Counted from the stretch's first letter, positions 1 to 11,579 are shown. The stretch is 64,000 nucleotides of DNA from CAVQAH01 sp963784195 (GCA_963784195.1 CAWARA010000032.1:186001-250000), one strand, 5' to 3'. The notes: a model not told the origin generated them from the sequence alone. A program made the numbers and translations.

Positions 1-484
1 CGCAGATATTCACGATGAAGCCGATGATCACCACGACCACAGCCTTGCCGGTGGTGGAGTAGTCGAGTACTTCGCGTACCGCAATCACCATGGCGGCAAT
101 CGTCCACACCCAGATCAGGAACATCAGCAGCCACCCGAGCAGCGGAATGATCGTGATGATGGAAAGCAGTCCTGGAGCCGCCGCAAAGCCGATGACCCTG
201 AATGTTTCGGCGAAGTCCGCTTTGGTCGCTGGATCTGGCATGACCTTCGTTCCAACCAGCCAGACGATCGCCGCCCACACGAGATATCCGATCAGCGCCG
301 CGATGACACCCCACACGATCGCGCCGAGCCCGCCATACCAGATGTTCGCGATTCCGCTCGACACCGCTGCCAGCGCGATCACGCCGACGGCCTGCCCCAT
401 CGCCGTGGGGTCGTGCTCGACCTCCTCGAACGAACGAGGATTCAATTGCATTGCGCCGACCACTCGCTCACCGAAGCTTGCCAT
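1..484 (-). CDS. Yip1-family membrane protein (partial, C-terminus off the window)
   Basis: Reading the complement from about 484 down to the window edge gives an open frame with no stop. The N-terminus is soluble, with a segment NPRSFEEVEHDPTAMGQAVG typical of bacterial Yip1-domain proteins. Several hydrophobic spans follow (about residues 28-75 and 95-150). The Met at 484 is preferred because GGAGG lies 5 nt upstream; an in-frame Met at 496 lacks such a site. Function is unknown; Yip1 proteins are integral membrane proteins. It is divergent from the VanX-like gene, and the shared upstream region carries 12-bp tandem repeats. The family call rests on N-terminal wording and topology. Confidence 0.7.
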   Translation of the reverse strand, partial: MASFGERVVGAMQLNPRSFEEVEHDPTAMGQAVGVIALAAVSSGIANIWYGGLGAIVWGVIAALIGYLVWAAIVWLVGTKVMPDPATKADFAETFRVIGFAAAPGLLSIITIIPLLGWLLMFLIWVWTIAAMVIAVREVLDYSTTGKAVVVVIIGFIVNIC

Positions 485-556
485 CTGCGCCTCCATCCTG
501 ATCCCAGCGATCAGGTTCCCGTCCGGACCCTGGGACGCGCAGATTCTAGCAGACGG

Positions 557-611
557 GGGTTCACACGAGGGTTCATACGAGGGTTCATACGGGGGTTCAC
601 ACGAGGGTTCA
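557..611. repeat. 12-bp direct tandem repeat, about 4.5 copies
   Basis: Unit GGGTTCAYACGA is repeated head to tail from 557, with the last copy degenerating at 611. It lies in the divergent gap between the Yip1 gene and the VanX-like gene. A related single copy (ACGAGGGTTCACAC) occurs near 4491, just after the molybdopterin oxidoreductase. Confidence 0.85.
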
Positions 612-636
612 GGCCACGCGCGATAGAATTCGAGCT

Positions 637-1293
637 ATGCGCGTTGTCATTGCTCTGGTCCTCACCATCGCGTCGGCGCTTTACCAGCAGGCTCCACCAA
701 GGGAAGCGGGTCCGTTTCGGACGCCGGATCTCGTCGAACTGACGGCGATCGAACCCTCCATCAAGCTCGATATCCGCTACGCCACGGCCAACAATCTTGC
801 CGGCAAGCCGGTCTACACCGAGGCCCGCGCGTTCCTGCAACGTCCGGCCGCGGAGGCGCTCGCGCGGGCGCATCGGGCGCTCAAACCGCGTGGATTCGGG
901 CTCCTGGTTTTCGACGGCTACCGTCCGTGGCGGGTGACGAAGCTGTTCTGGGATGTCACTCCGCCCGAGAAGCGGGAATTCGTGGCGGATCCGGCGCAGG
1001 GGTCGAAGCACAATCGCGGGTGCGCCGTCGATCTGTCGATGTACGACCTGAAGACGGGGCGCGAGGTCGAGATGCCAAGCGCGTACGACGAGATGTCGCC
1101 GCGCGCGTACCCGGATTACGCCGGCGGTCAGGCCGACGCCCGTGAGCGCCGCGATCTGCTGCGGCGCGCAATGGAGGCCGAGGGATTCATCGTCGAACCG
1201 AACGAGTGGTGGCACTTCAACTACAAGGACTGGAAGGCCTACCCGATCCTCGACATCGCGTTCAGCGAGATAAAGGCTGTCGCGCCCAGGTAA
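637..1293 (+). CDS. D-alanyl-D-alanine dipeptidase, VanX-like (peptidase M15D)
   Basis: A 218-residue protein with a hydrophobic N-terminus (residues 2-16) suggesting export. It has the M15D zinc signature: SKHNRGCAVD (His125, Asp132) and EWWH (Glu190, His193). Arg96 in DGYRPW matches the conserved substrate-stabilising Arg region. The family hydrolyses D-Ala-D-Ala dipeptide. With no vanHA neighbours here, a role in peptidoglycan dipeptide scavenging is likelier than glycopeptide resistance; that is inference. Size agrees with VanX/DdpX. The next gene starts 15 nt downstream on the same strand. Confidence 0.9.
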   Translation: MRVVIALVLTIASALYQQAPPREAGPFRTPDLVELTAIEPSIKLDIRYATANNLAGKPVYTEARAFLQRPAAEALARAHRALKPRGFGLLVFDGYRPWRVTKLFWDVTPPEKREFVADPAQGSKHNRGCAVDLSMYDLKTGREVEMPSAYDEMSPRAYPDYAGGQADARERRDLLRRAMEAEGFIVEPNEWWHFNYKDWKAYPILDIAFSEIKAVAPR

Positions 1294-1308
1294 GCGGCCG
1301 CTCGAGCG

Positions 1309-2430
1309 ATGCAAGCCATTCTGAATCAATCGGTCCGGAGGGATCCGGGCTATCGCGGACTCTTCGATGCGGCTGAATACGAGCGCGTTGAACAGTTCTA
1401 CACGGCGCATCCCGATCTGAAGCCCACGCCTCTCCGCTCGTTGCCCGCGCTGGCTGCCCGTCTCGGCCTGGGTGAGGTTCTGGTCAAAGACGAATCGAGA
1501 CGCTGGGGTGTCGAAGCCTTCAAGATTGCCGGCGTTCGATACGCCGTCGAGCAGCTCGACACTCACACGCTGAAGCAGGGGCTCGCCTGCGCGACGGCGG
1601 GAAACCATGGCCGCGCCGTCGCCCGCGCCGCTCGCGATCTTGGCGTGCCATGCACGGTGTTCCTGCCAGCCGCGCGACCCGATGCTCACGCCACCGAACG
1701 CGCGACTCGCGCGGCTCGAGTCTCCGCCATGCGCGAGGACCGTGCCACGGTAATCGAAACAACCGGTTCGTACGAGGAAGCGGTCGGGCTCGCCGCCGCT
1801 CACGGGGACAAGACGGGCGCCACGGTGGTCTCGGACACCGCATGGCCGGGATACGAGCGCATTCCTCGCCTGATCATGAGCGGCTACACACGCCTGTTCG
1901 ACGAAGCCGCTTTCAACTGGTCCGCACCACCCGACATCGTCATCGTTCAGGGTGGTGTCGGGGGTCTCGTATGTGCCGCCGCGAACTGGTTCGCGTTTCG
2001 TTTCGGAGCCAGCCGGCCGTTCCTGATCGCGTCCGAACCAGACAACGCCGCGTGCCTGCTCGAATCGGCGAGAGCCGGTCGATTAGTAAATCTGATCGAG
2101 GATCGACTGCAGACGCCTGGGCAGCAAACGGCGCTGCAAACGATCATGGCCGGTCTGCGGTGTGCGGAGCCGTCGCCTGCGGCCTGGCCTTCGATTCACG
2201 CAGGGATCGATGCGTTCGTCTCTGTTTCGGACCAACGCGCGCTCGAGGCGATCGACACGCTTCGGTCAGGTGGATCCACGGATGCGGTCATCGAAGCGGG
2301 GCCGTCGGGTGCGTGCGGCGTTGCGGCAATGATGGCGCTCGTGGATGATCCCCGCGCCGAATCCGTCCGCGCGAGGGCCCGGCTTGGCCGATCCACAAGA
2401 GCCATGGCCATTGTGACGGAAGGACCGTGA
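1309..2430 (+). CDS. Diaminopropionate ammonia-lyase
   Basis: A 373-residue fold-type II PLP enzyme. Lys72 in VEAFKIAG is the expected Schiff-base lysine. TAGNHGRAVA (around 98-107) is the substrate-binding loop, and QGGVGGLVCA is the Gly-rich loop that holds the PLP phosphate. The segment SDTAWPGYERIP followed by LIMSGYT is characteristic of diaminopropionate ammonia-lyases (YgeX type) rather than threonine dehydratases. The enzyme converts 2,3-diaminopropionate to pyruvate and ammonia. It lies between the VanX-like dipeptidase and the molybdopterin oxidoreductase, suggesting amino-acid catabolism, but no complete pathway is present. Confidence 0.88.
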   Translation: MQAILNQSVRRDPGYRGLFDAAEYERVEQFYTAHPDLKPTPLRSLPALAARLGLGEVLVKDESRRWGVEAFKIAGVRYAVEQLDTHTLKQGLACATAGNHGRAVARAARDLGVPCTVFLPAARPDAHATERATRAARVSAMREDRATVIETTGSYEEAVGLAAAHGDKTGATVVSDTAWPGYERIPRLIMSGYTRLFDEAAFNWSAPPDIVIVQGGVGGLVCAAANWFAFRFGASRPFLIASEPDNAACLLESARAGRLVNLIEDRLQTPGQQTALQTIMAGLRCAEPSPAAWPSIHAGIDAFVSVSDQRALEAIDTLRSGGSTDAVIEAGPSGACGVAAMMALVDDPRAESVRARARLGRSTRAMAIVTEGP

Positions 2431-2445
2431 GATTACACTGGCCAT

Positions 2446-4477
2446 ATGTCCCGTACCGTCCCTCCAGAATCCTGGGGACACTCGACCGTTCAGACGGCGT
2501 GCCCGCTCGACTGTCCTGATTCCTGCTCTCTCGAAGTCACGGTCGAGAAGGGCCGCGTCACGAAGATTGACGGCGGCCACGCGAGCCCGTCCACGCGCGA
2601 TTACATCTGCGGCAAGGTCCGGCGATTCGCCGACCGCGTCTATGGCGAGGATCGCATGCTCTACCCGGCGCTCAGGAAAGGCGCGAAGGGCCAGGGCACG
2701 TTCACGCGCGTCAGCTGGGACGAAGCCCTCGATGCGATCGCCGAGCGAATGCTGCAGATTCGCGAGCAATGGGGAGCCGAAGCGATCCTCCCCTTCTGTT
2801 ATGGCGGCTCGAACGGGTTGCTGACGCAGGACACGAACGACGCGGCCATGTTCCGGGCCTTTGGTACATCGAGGCTCGCGCGAACGGTGTGCGCTGCGCC
2901 CACCGGCGCCGCAAATCAGGGTTTGTACGGCAAGATGCCCGGCGTCACGTACGACGACTACGTTCACGCGCGGCTGATCATCCTCTGGGGCGTCAACCCG
3001 TCGGTCTCCGGCATCCATATCGTTCCGTACTTGAAGGAAGCGATGAAAGCCGGCGCGACGCTCGTCGTCATCGATCCGCGCCGCACGTCGCTCGCCAAAC
3101 AGGCGGCCTTGCATCTTGCGCCACAGCCGGGCACGGACCTTCCGCTCGCCCTCGCCATTCACAACTACCTGTTCGAGCGCGGATTCGCCGACACATCGTT
3201 CATCAGCCAACACACGCGCGGAGCGGAACAGCTTCGTGAAAAGGCCAGCGAGTGGACGATCGCTCGCGCGGCGGACGTGGCCGGGCGTCGACCCGGAGGC
3301 GCTCGAGCGTCTGGCGCATCTGTACGCGACCACGAATCCCGCGGTCGTCCGCTGCGGGTGGGGGCTCGAACGCAATCGCAACGGCGGAAGCGCCGCGGCA
3401 GCGGTCCTCGCCCTGCCCTCCGTCGCCGGCAAGTTCGGCGTCCGCGGCGGCGGGTACTCGATGAGCAACTCCGCCGCGTTCGGGATCAAACCGGCTGCGT
3501 GGGTGAACGACACACCCGAGCCTGCGACCCGGCTCGTGAACATGAATCATCTCGGCCGTGCGCTGCTCGAGTACGACAATCCGCCGGTGAAGATGCTGTT
3601 CGTCTACAACTGCAACCCGCTGGCAACGATGCCGGATCAGAACCGCGTGCTCCAGGGACTGATGCGCGACGACCTGTTCACCGTCGTCTTCGAGCAGGTC
3701 TACACCGACACCACCCGGTACGCCGACGTCGTGCTTCCCGCGACCACCTTCCTCGAGAACTACGACATCGCCAAGGGTTACGGTCCGATCTCGCTCCAGT
3801 TGGTGCGTCCCGTGATCGAACCGGTCGGCGAAGCGCGCGCGAACGCCGAGGTGTTCTCGGCTCTTGCGTCCCGTCTGGGCGTTGGTGAAGCGGAGGAAGA
3901 AACCGAAACGCTTCTGCGCATCGCCGGGCGCATCAAGGGGCCGGTCGGCAGCGAACTGCTCGCACGCGGGGTGGCGACACCGCCGCACGCCGGCGCACCC
4001 ATTCAGTTCGTGGACGTCTTCCCGCTCACCGATGACGGCAAGGTCGATTTGTTTCCCGCGCACCTGGCCAACGATGCCCCTGCAGGCCTCTATGGCTTTC
4101 AGCCGGATCCCGCCACGGATCGCTATCCCCTGGCGTTGATTTCACCGGCCAGCGAAAAGACGGTGTCCTCTACGCTTGGCGAGCTTCGGCTGCGCGCCGG
4201 CGTCCTGCAGATGCACCCGGACGATGCGAAGGTGAGAGGGCTTGCGCAGGACGATCCGGTCCGCGTCTTCAACGATCTGGGGGAAGTGCAGTGCCCGGTC
4301 GCACTCACGCCCGACATGCGCCGTGGAACGGTGTCGCTCGCCAAGGGCCTGTGGCGCAGGAGCACCTACAACGGCTCGACCACCAACGCGCTTGTGCCCG
4401 ATACCCTGACGGATCTCGGCGGCGGTGCCTGCTTCAACGATGCCCGCGTCGAGGTGGCGTTGTTGGGGAGGCATTGA
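2446..4477 (+). CDS. Molybdopterin-dependent oxidoreductase (one frame break)
   Basis: Corrected length is about 676 residues. The N-terminal 4Fe-4S motif is formed by Cys19, Cys23, Cys27 and Cys55. The molybdopterin core follows, with TVCAAPTGAA likely supplying the Mo ligand region, and a molydopterin dinucleotide-binding domain lies at the C-terminus (about 550-676). The frame changes at the GGG at 3283-3285; removing one G restores DVAGVDPEALERL and the length becomes divisible by three. The frame break is probably a sequence error. Substrate is unknown: this CISM-type family includes formate dehydrogenase-like and acetylene hydratase-like members. There is no Tat signal and no electron-transfer subunit nearby, so a cytoplasmic enzyme is likely. 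Confidence 0.85.
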
Positions 4478-5010
4478 GAAGGGACTTCCGACGAGGGTTC
4501 ACACTACGCGCTTCGCGCGAACGGCGGCCTGGGCAAATTGAGCCTGGTTCAATTGTCGGCTCACGCAGGGAACGCAGAGGGCAGAGACCGCAGAGGTCTG
4601 GAATAATCACAAGACAGCGGCGAAACCGCTGCCTGGCGCAGGCGCAGGAGGAGTCGCGAGTGATCGCAAATCAGAACGCCGATGATCGCGAGGCGTTCTG
4701 ATTTGCGATCACTCGCGACTCCTCCTGCGCCTACGCCAGCAGCCGGTTTCGCCGTCACTCTCTGCGATCTCTGCCCTCGGCGATCTCCGCGTGAGCTCTT
4801 CGTGACAAGTATCCCCAGCCCAAGTCACACACCTACTTGGCCCCTGGTATCCCCACCTTCTGACCTGCTGCGAGCGCGTCGTCAACGGTTCCGCTCCACT
4901 TGAGCCATCGCCTGATTGGCGGTCTGGGATCGGTTCTCGATGGCCAGCCACATGCTCGCTGAACCGTCAGCGGCGATCGGCGTGCCGCGGCGTCGCCGCG
5001 GAGTGGCGGG
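4478..5010. other. Intergenic region between convergent genes
   Basis: A 533-nt gap between the molybdopterin oxidoreductase and tamB. No convincing gene is present. Most of the first half is the large inverted repeat annotated separately. The remainder has only small hairpins, such as CCGCGGCG-T-CGCCGCGG at 4985-5001, just beyond the tamB stop and without a T-tract. Confidence 0.7.
4559..4797. repeat. Large imperfect inverted repeat with a perfect 40-bp core
   Basis: Bases 4641-4680 and 4692-4731 are perfect reverse complements separated by 11 nt. Pairing continues outward with small gaps to about 4559 and 4797; for example, the segment GAGGGCAGAGA in the left arm has its complement near 4770-4785. 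The left arm has about 20 extra bases near 4596-4614. It may be a non-autonomous mobile or REP-like element, or a very stable bidirectional terminator. No transposase or ORF lies inside. Confidence 0.85.
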
Positions 5011-8000
5011 TCAGTAGCTGAAGAAGAAAATCAAATCCATGCCCGCGCGCTCGATGCGGCGCTCTTGAATGCGGTTGGCCGAACCGCTGCTCTCTGGCGC
5101 GGCGGAGCCCTGGAAGCGCAGGAAGCTCGCAATCTGATACTCGATCACGAACTCACTCAGGTTGCGCTCGCCGAACTCCTGGTGCAGTTTGAAGAACGCG
5201 CGGTCGCCGATCTGCTGACCGATGGTCACCCCGGCGCCGAGTTCGCCGGTCTCCGTCGTCGTCGTGATCTCGAAGAGATCGACGTCGAGCGCGCGGCCGA
5301 TCGACTCGCCGAGCGGGGCGGCGAGGAAGCCGGTCGCGATGCCGCCGGCGGTCGCCGCCAGCGCCGTGCGCTCGCCGCTGCCCAGCTCGTTGACGGGACG
5401 GTTGAAGATGACGAGCGACAGGATGTCCGATTCCTCGAGCGGCGGCGTGCTGGTCAGATTCAGCTCCGGCTTCTCGAGCGTACCCTTGACTTGCACGCGC
5501 GCCTCGACACCGGTGTTCGGGATGACCCGGCGCGCCGTCACGTCGATGAGCGGGTTCATGTCTCCGGCGAACCGAATCGTGCCGCCGCGGACCAAATCGA
5601 AGCTTCGGCCCTGAAACTGGTACGTCCCGCGCACGGTGTTGACCGCGCCGAACAGCTTGAGCGGTTGGCTCGGCTCCTTCTGGACCCTGAGGTTGCCACC
5701 TACGGTGACGTTGACGTTGCCTACGGCAGCGCTGCGCGGGCCAGCTCGGCCTCAAATCGCGTCCGCGGAGCACGAGGTTGTCGGGAATCGTCAAGTTGAT
5801 GTCGAGGGCCACAGGATCGAACGCACTACCCTGCGCAACTGGAGCTTCGACCTCGACTTCTGTGGCCGGCGCGATCGCCCCGGTCCCCGCTTTAACCAGC
5901 GCGGCCTGGGTTGCCTCGCGAGCGCCGCCTGCGGCTTCGGTGGCGCGCTCGGCCGACACGACGTCCGGTGTCGACTCGACCTTGTACGGATCGTAGAAGA
6001 GCGCGAAGATTTGATCGAGCTCGAGCCGCCCCGTCTCGACCCTGACGTCTCCCACCACACGCGGCCGCCGCAGCTCGCCAGTGATCTTCAGCGTGCTGCC
6101 AAGGCCGATGTCCCCCAGATGGTTGTCGATGACTTCGAAATTGCTGGACGTGAGGTTGATATCGACTGCCCCCACCTTGCGCTCGTGCACGGCCAGCTGA
6201 CCCGAGACCGTGAGCGACGCCCCGTTCTCGTCGCGGAGCTGAAACTCCTTGATTTGTACGGTGTCCGGCGACAGCTCGATCCTGGTATCGAGGCCGGTAT
6301 AGGCACTCCCGCCGAACGGCACGACAAACGCACCGTTCCGGATGTCCACGTGTCCCTGCACGTGCGGGTCGGCGCCCGAGCCAGTCACCCGCACATCGGC
6401 CTGCATCGTCCCGGTGACGTTGACCACGGCCGTCGTGAAACCCTGAATGAAACCGAGACCGAGGTCGGTCGATTTGATGCGCAGGTCGACCTGATCTGCG
6501 GCTGTTGCGGCCACGTGCCCGGCGTCACTGCGCTGGAAGAGCGAGAGAGGCACCGTGCCCACGGCCGTGAACGACTCGGTCGGTGATTGCTGAAGCTGCG
6601 CGTCGAGCACGACGCGGTTGTCCCTGAAGCCGACCTCCGCAATCAGCGATTGGTAGGCGTAACTGCGGAATCCGCCGTTGGTGACGTCGACGTGCCCGTT
6701 CAGCGTCGGCTGGCTGGTCGTGCCGCCAACGATCACTTGCGCGTTCAGGCGGCCGCTGAAGCCGCGATCCTGGAGCAGCAGCTGCTCCGCTTTCATGAGA
6801 TCGATGTTGGACGCGCTGACCTTCAGGTTCGTTACTTGCGGATCGTCGGCCTTCGTCGACAACACGCCATCAGCCGCGATTGTCTGGTCGCCGTTGACCA
6901 GTTTGAGATTGAGCACCGTGAGCTTGTCCGCACCGTACTGGATCGCCGCTTCGGTCCCGGACACCAGGCTCCATTCCTGGCCCTCGGCGCGTATCGCCAG
7001 AGTCGGGAGGTGCAATTCCTGATGGTCTGGATGAAAGATGACCTTCCCCGCGGCGTCGAGCTCTCGCGAATCGTGCTTCAAGTTCGTCGAGAAATCGAGC
7101 TGCTGCGCCGCGAAGGCCATCTTGGCCTTGACGTCGTTGATCTCCACGCCGCCGACCTTCACGAAGTTCGCGGCAAGGTCACCGCCGATTCTTGCGTCGG
7201 CAACTGTCAGCTCGGGAACCTGCACGTCGAATGTGCCGCTCAGATCGAGCGCCTCGTTGCTCTTGTAAGTGATGTCGTTGCCGCTGATCGTTCCGCTGGT
7301 CCGGACTGAGGTGGCGTTCCCGGTCAGCGTGCCATCGGCAATTGCCGACCCGCCGAGCTCCGGCTGTCCGAACAGCTTGCCGATCTCCGAGAGATTCGTG
7401 GCGTCGACGTGGAACTTGATCTGAGACGACGACGAGCGGTTGAGAGCGAGGGGGCCCGAGGCGGTCAGCGACAAGTCAGGCCCCTTCAACTCGAGGCGCG
7501 TCAGGTCGCCGACGAGATCCTCATAGTGGCCAACGATGGTCGCGCTCGTGATCTGCAGGGCGCCGACAATCGATGGGCCGAGCGTGACCTCGCCAGAGGC
7601 TTCGATCGTTTCCGGCGTCACAGGCTGATTGAGATCCGCAAACCTGAAGCTGGCGTCAGCGGTGCCTGTGACCTGGCCGCTCAACTGCTCTTTGCCCGTC
7701 ACGCGCGCGGGATTGAGATGCTCGAACGGTCCGTCGACCTTCACGTCGAGCCCGCTGTCGGCGATGCGCGCCGAAAACGTCATCTGCGGCAGCCTGGCGC
7801 CCATGATCGAGGTGTCGGTCACGGTGCCTGACGCATCGAGCGTCAGCGTCGGCAGTGTCGTGCCCGATCCGCGCACATCGAATTGCCCGTTCACCTCGCT
7901 GTCGTATTCCGGCTGCGACAACACATCGATGTCGAGGGCCCCGCCGATCTGGACGAGGTTCAGATTCGAAACGGTCCCGTTCGCGCTGTACGACAGGAGT

Positions 8001-9497
8001 CGGCTGCGTGTTATCCAGCGTGCCAACGGTTCCAGCCTCGAACGTCGCGCCCTCGATGATCGACTTGTTGAGGGTCACCGTCGCAGCAACCCGCGGTCCT
8101 TCACCCTTGACGTGATAGTTGGCCACGGACAGGTTCGTTCTCAGCTTTGGCGCGTGCATCGATGCGGGCAGCTTCGTCATGTCCACGTTCTCAGCGCTGC
8201 CGCGGAGATCGACGATGAGGTGACGGCCCGACGCGGGCGGGACGATCAGGCCCTTGGCTGTCGCCGTCGCCCCATACGCCGCGGCCCTGGCGTCCAGAGT
8301 GATTCTGCCCTTCTGCAAGGTGCCGGTCGCACGGACACTTCGTGCTTCGTATCCCAGCGCCGCTGCATGCGGACCTACGAATTCGAAGCTTCCGTTCGTA
8401 CGCGTGAAGAACGGCACGCCAGCGGCCGGCGGCGCGAACGTGAGATCGACCGTCGCCCGGCCGGAGATGTCGCTCTTTTGTTGGCGATCTTTGAGGATCA
8501 GCGCGAGATCGAGACGTTCGAGGTTCACGACCCCCTTGACGCCGAGCGTCTGCGGCTTCAGGTTCGTCGTGACCTGACCGGTGGCATTGCCCGCTTCCGA
8601 TCTGATGTTCAGATCCAGCGCCAGCTTGTCCGTCGGCCCGTTGGCCTTGATATCGAACGCCGGGTTCAGCTGATATCCCCCGAACGCCGGAACGATCTGC
8701 CCGACTTCCGCGAGCGACGCGTGCCCGTTCGTCGTGACCTTGAGGATCGGCGTTCGCAGGTATTGCTCGATCACGCCATCGAACGTCACCGCGGCGTGAT
8801 CGGTGCTCAGCTGCAGCTGTTCGACGTAGAGGTTGTCGTTGCGGACGGCAAGTCCTCCTTTGAGCTCGTGAAGCGTGAAGGAGGGCTCGATCGTGCGGAA
8901 GCTCACATGCTGAAGGCCGATGCTGTAGTGAACCGGCGCGTACTCGAATGCCGCACGCACATCGAGATCGTCGATCCGGTGCGGCAGCCGCATGCCATCG
9001 CCTTCGCCGTTGTCGCGCTCATCAATCGTCAGCGATCCATCGGCGATCTCGATCGACGGCAACGAGAGCGGCCGGCGAGGCCCCTCGCGCTCTGCTTCCC
9101 GCTCCTGCTCTTTGACCAGGCGTCCGACGTTCCACCCGTCCCCTTCCCGGGCGAGATGCAGCTCCGGCTGCACCAGCTTGATCCCGTCGAGGATCAGGCC
9201 CTTCGAGATGAGCGTGAACACGTTGTAGTCGACCTCGACGTTCCTGACCGCCACGACACGCTCGCCGGAGAGGTCCACGGCCACGTCGAACAACTGGATC
9301 CCGAAGAACAGGTTTCCCCCGAGCTTGCCAATCGTCAGCTCGCCATTCAAATACTGCTTCGACTCGCGGACCACGTATCGCCTGACCCAGTCGCGGAACC
9401 ACGGCGTCTGCGACACGATGAGCGACAGGGCAACGACCCCGACGAAAAGGGTGCCAACCAGCGCCACGACCTGCAACGACCGCCGGACGAATCTCAC
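5011..9497 (-). CDS. tamB: TamB-like translocation and assembly module protein (two frame breaks)
   Basis: Corrected length is about 1,494 residues. An N-terminal membrane anchor (about residues 8-28) is followed by an AsmA-like start, a very long run of beta-rich repeats of the kind that form a periplasmic lipid-transfer groove, and a C-terminal DUF490 domain (TYQFQGRSFDLVRGGTIRF) ending in the aromatic tail IFFFSY. Frame breaks lie near 8000 and near 5745; each is repaired by removing one base, after which the length is divisible by three. It follows the Omp85 gene in the order expected for tamA-tamB. Role by family: anterograde phospholipid transport and outer-membrane assembly with TamA. 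Confidence 0.85.
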
Positions 9498-9527
9498 GTG
9501 ATCAAGTTCTCAGCTTTCAACGAATGT

Positions 9528-9578
9528 CCCATCGCCCATCGCCCATCGCCCATCGCCCATCGCCCATCGCCCATCGCC
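9528..9578. repeat. Heptamer tandem repeat CCCATCG, about 7 copies
   Basis: Single-arm tandem repeat of a 7-bp unit in the 96-nt gap between tamA and tamB. The same heptamer family recurs at 14696-14764 and 56262-56352. Confidence 0.9.
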
Positions 9579-9593
9579 AGACCGGGCGGCCTG

Positions 9594-11505
9594 TCAGAAG
9601 GCGTGTCCGATGCTGAAGTGCACACGCATCGGCCGTTTCTGCTCTTCGCCGTTGACCAGCAATCCCTCGATGGGATTGAGCTGGAAACCGACGTCCAGCC
9701 GGAACGGGCCGACCGGCGTGTTGTAGCGGAGGCCAGGACCCACGTCGTAGCGCATGTCTCTCAGGTTGAAGTCCCAGGAGTTCTCCCACACGTTCCCGCC
9801 GTCGAGGAAGACGACGCCTCCCAGCCTGCCGACGATCGGAAAGCGCACCTCGGTCGAGAAGTTCATGAAGGTCAGACCGCCGATTGGCAGGCCCTCGCTC
9901 AGTGGTGACACCTCGTAGCGGCCCCACCCTCGCAGGTTCGTCGCCCCGCCCAGGAAGTACCGCTTGAAGAACGGCACCACTTCGTCAGGCGATCCGCCGT
10001 GCGAATCGATGGCGCCTGCGCGTGCACGAAACGCCAGCACAGCGACTTCGCCGAGCGAGCGATAGTAGCGGCCCTCGGCGGTCAGCTCGACGTAGTCGAA
10101 ATCTCCGCCGAGCCAGCGCCCGGCTTGTTCGGCATGCAGCGTGGCGACGTATCCCTGACGCGCATCCAGCAGGTTGGTCGTCGTACTACGCGCGAAGTCC
10201 ACGCCGAGCGCTGACAACCGCCCGCTGTCGGATCCGGTATTGGGATCGAGGCCGAGCGCGATCAGCTCATCACGGAACGTCGGATCGGCCAGGGCCTCCT
10301 CCGTTATGGTGTAGTCCTCCCACTCGTTCGCATACGTGAAGGCGAGCGTCATCGTCGGACGCGAGCCCCGCATGACCGGATCCCCTCTGGTTCGAAATCT
10401 CCGCGTCACCGTCGCACGTCCGCCCGTGGTGGTCAGCTTGATACGCGGGCTCGTCGGAGAACCACGACTGCCCCGAGAGACTCAGGTGATAGCGAGGATC
10501 GAAGAGATACGGCTGCGTGAAACCGAGCCGCACGCCGCGGTCGAGCGACGAATAGCGGGCAAGCACGGTCGCCGTTCGCGCGCCGCCGAAGAAATTGACG
10601 TGGCGCCAGTCGATCTGGCCGCGAGCCTTTTCCTCGGAGCCGTAGCCGACGAGGAAATTGACCCTCCGGTGCTTGCCTTCGGTGACGGTCACGCGCGTGG
10701 GTACTTCGAGCGGCTTCTGCTCGAGGCCCACAGGTTCGACGTTGACGAACTGGAACAGCTCCAGCGCATAGAGCCGGCGCTGGCTGTCGCGAAGCCGGCT
10801 CTGCTGGAATACCTGACCCGGCCTGAACCAGAGCTGGCGCCGGATGATGTAATCGTCGACGCTGGTGTTGCCGGTGATTTCGATCGGGCCGAAAACAGCC
10901 ACTGGACCAGTTTCGGCGGTCAGTTCGATCACCCGGTAATGATCGGTTGACCCCGGTTCCTCCGCTACGCGAACGGTGGAATAGGGATACCCGTGGTCCC
11001 GCAGCTCGTCCAGGCACGTCTCGCGACTGGCCTGCAACAGGGCGCGGTCCAGAGGCTTGCCCGGCTTGAGTGCGAGCTCTCCCGGAATGGCCCGTTCGTG
11101 ATTGTCAGGCAGCGGATCGAAGCCCTGGAGCACGATGCGCTCGACGAGCAACGGCTCACCCTCTTCAACCACGACAGTCAGCTTGACGGACTTCTGGTCG
11201 TCGCTCAGCTTGACGTCGTACGACTTGACCCGCGCGTTCGGATAACCCTTGTCGTTGTAGAACGCTTCGATGCGCTTGAGATCCGCTTCGAATTGTTCGC
11301 GCCGGAAGTAATGCTTTTCGCCCCACGGCAGCGCTGCGCTCTCGCGCGTCGCCAGGACCGACTTGAGTTGCCCACGGGAGACAGCCTTGACCCCTTCCAG
11401 GGAAATATCCGAAACACGCACAGCACCCGTCTCTTCCTGCTTGCAGGCCGAAATCAGCGGAAAAAGGAGGGTCAGGACGAGACAGACGTGGACAGCACGC
11501 AGCAT
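9594..11505 (-). CDS. TamA/BamA-family Omp85 outer-membrane protein (one frame break)
   Basis: Corrected length is about 636 residues from the Met at 11505. The N-terminus reads as a lipoprotein signal with lipobox LISAC, which is unusual for Omp85 proteins. At least three POTRA-like domains span residues about 25-270, followed by a 16-strand barrel-type region ending in an aromatic C-terminus (HFSIGHAF). The conserved barrel motif GGATNLRGWGRYE is present. The frame breaks near 10434-10442; removing one base joins DEPAYQ to LTTTGGRATV. A longer start at 11538 would mask the signal. It is directly upstream of tamB, supporting a TamA role. Confidence 0.82.
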
Positions 11506-11579
11506 GGGCTTCCCGCTACTAATCACAACCCGTACCACCTCCGCAAGTGCGCTCGCGAGGTGAAGTCAGCCCCTCGCTC

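Noticed and set aside
511..1803. Long open frame antisense to the VanX-like and ammonia-lyase genes
   Set aside because: Arg/Pro-rich shadow frame typical of GC-rich DNA; both plus-strand genes have clear catalytic motifs.
4682..4903. Small basic ORF over the large inverted repeat
   Set aside because: Composition follows the repeat; no start signal or conserved feature.
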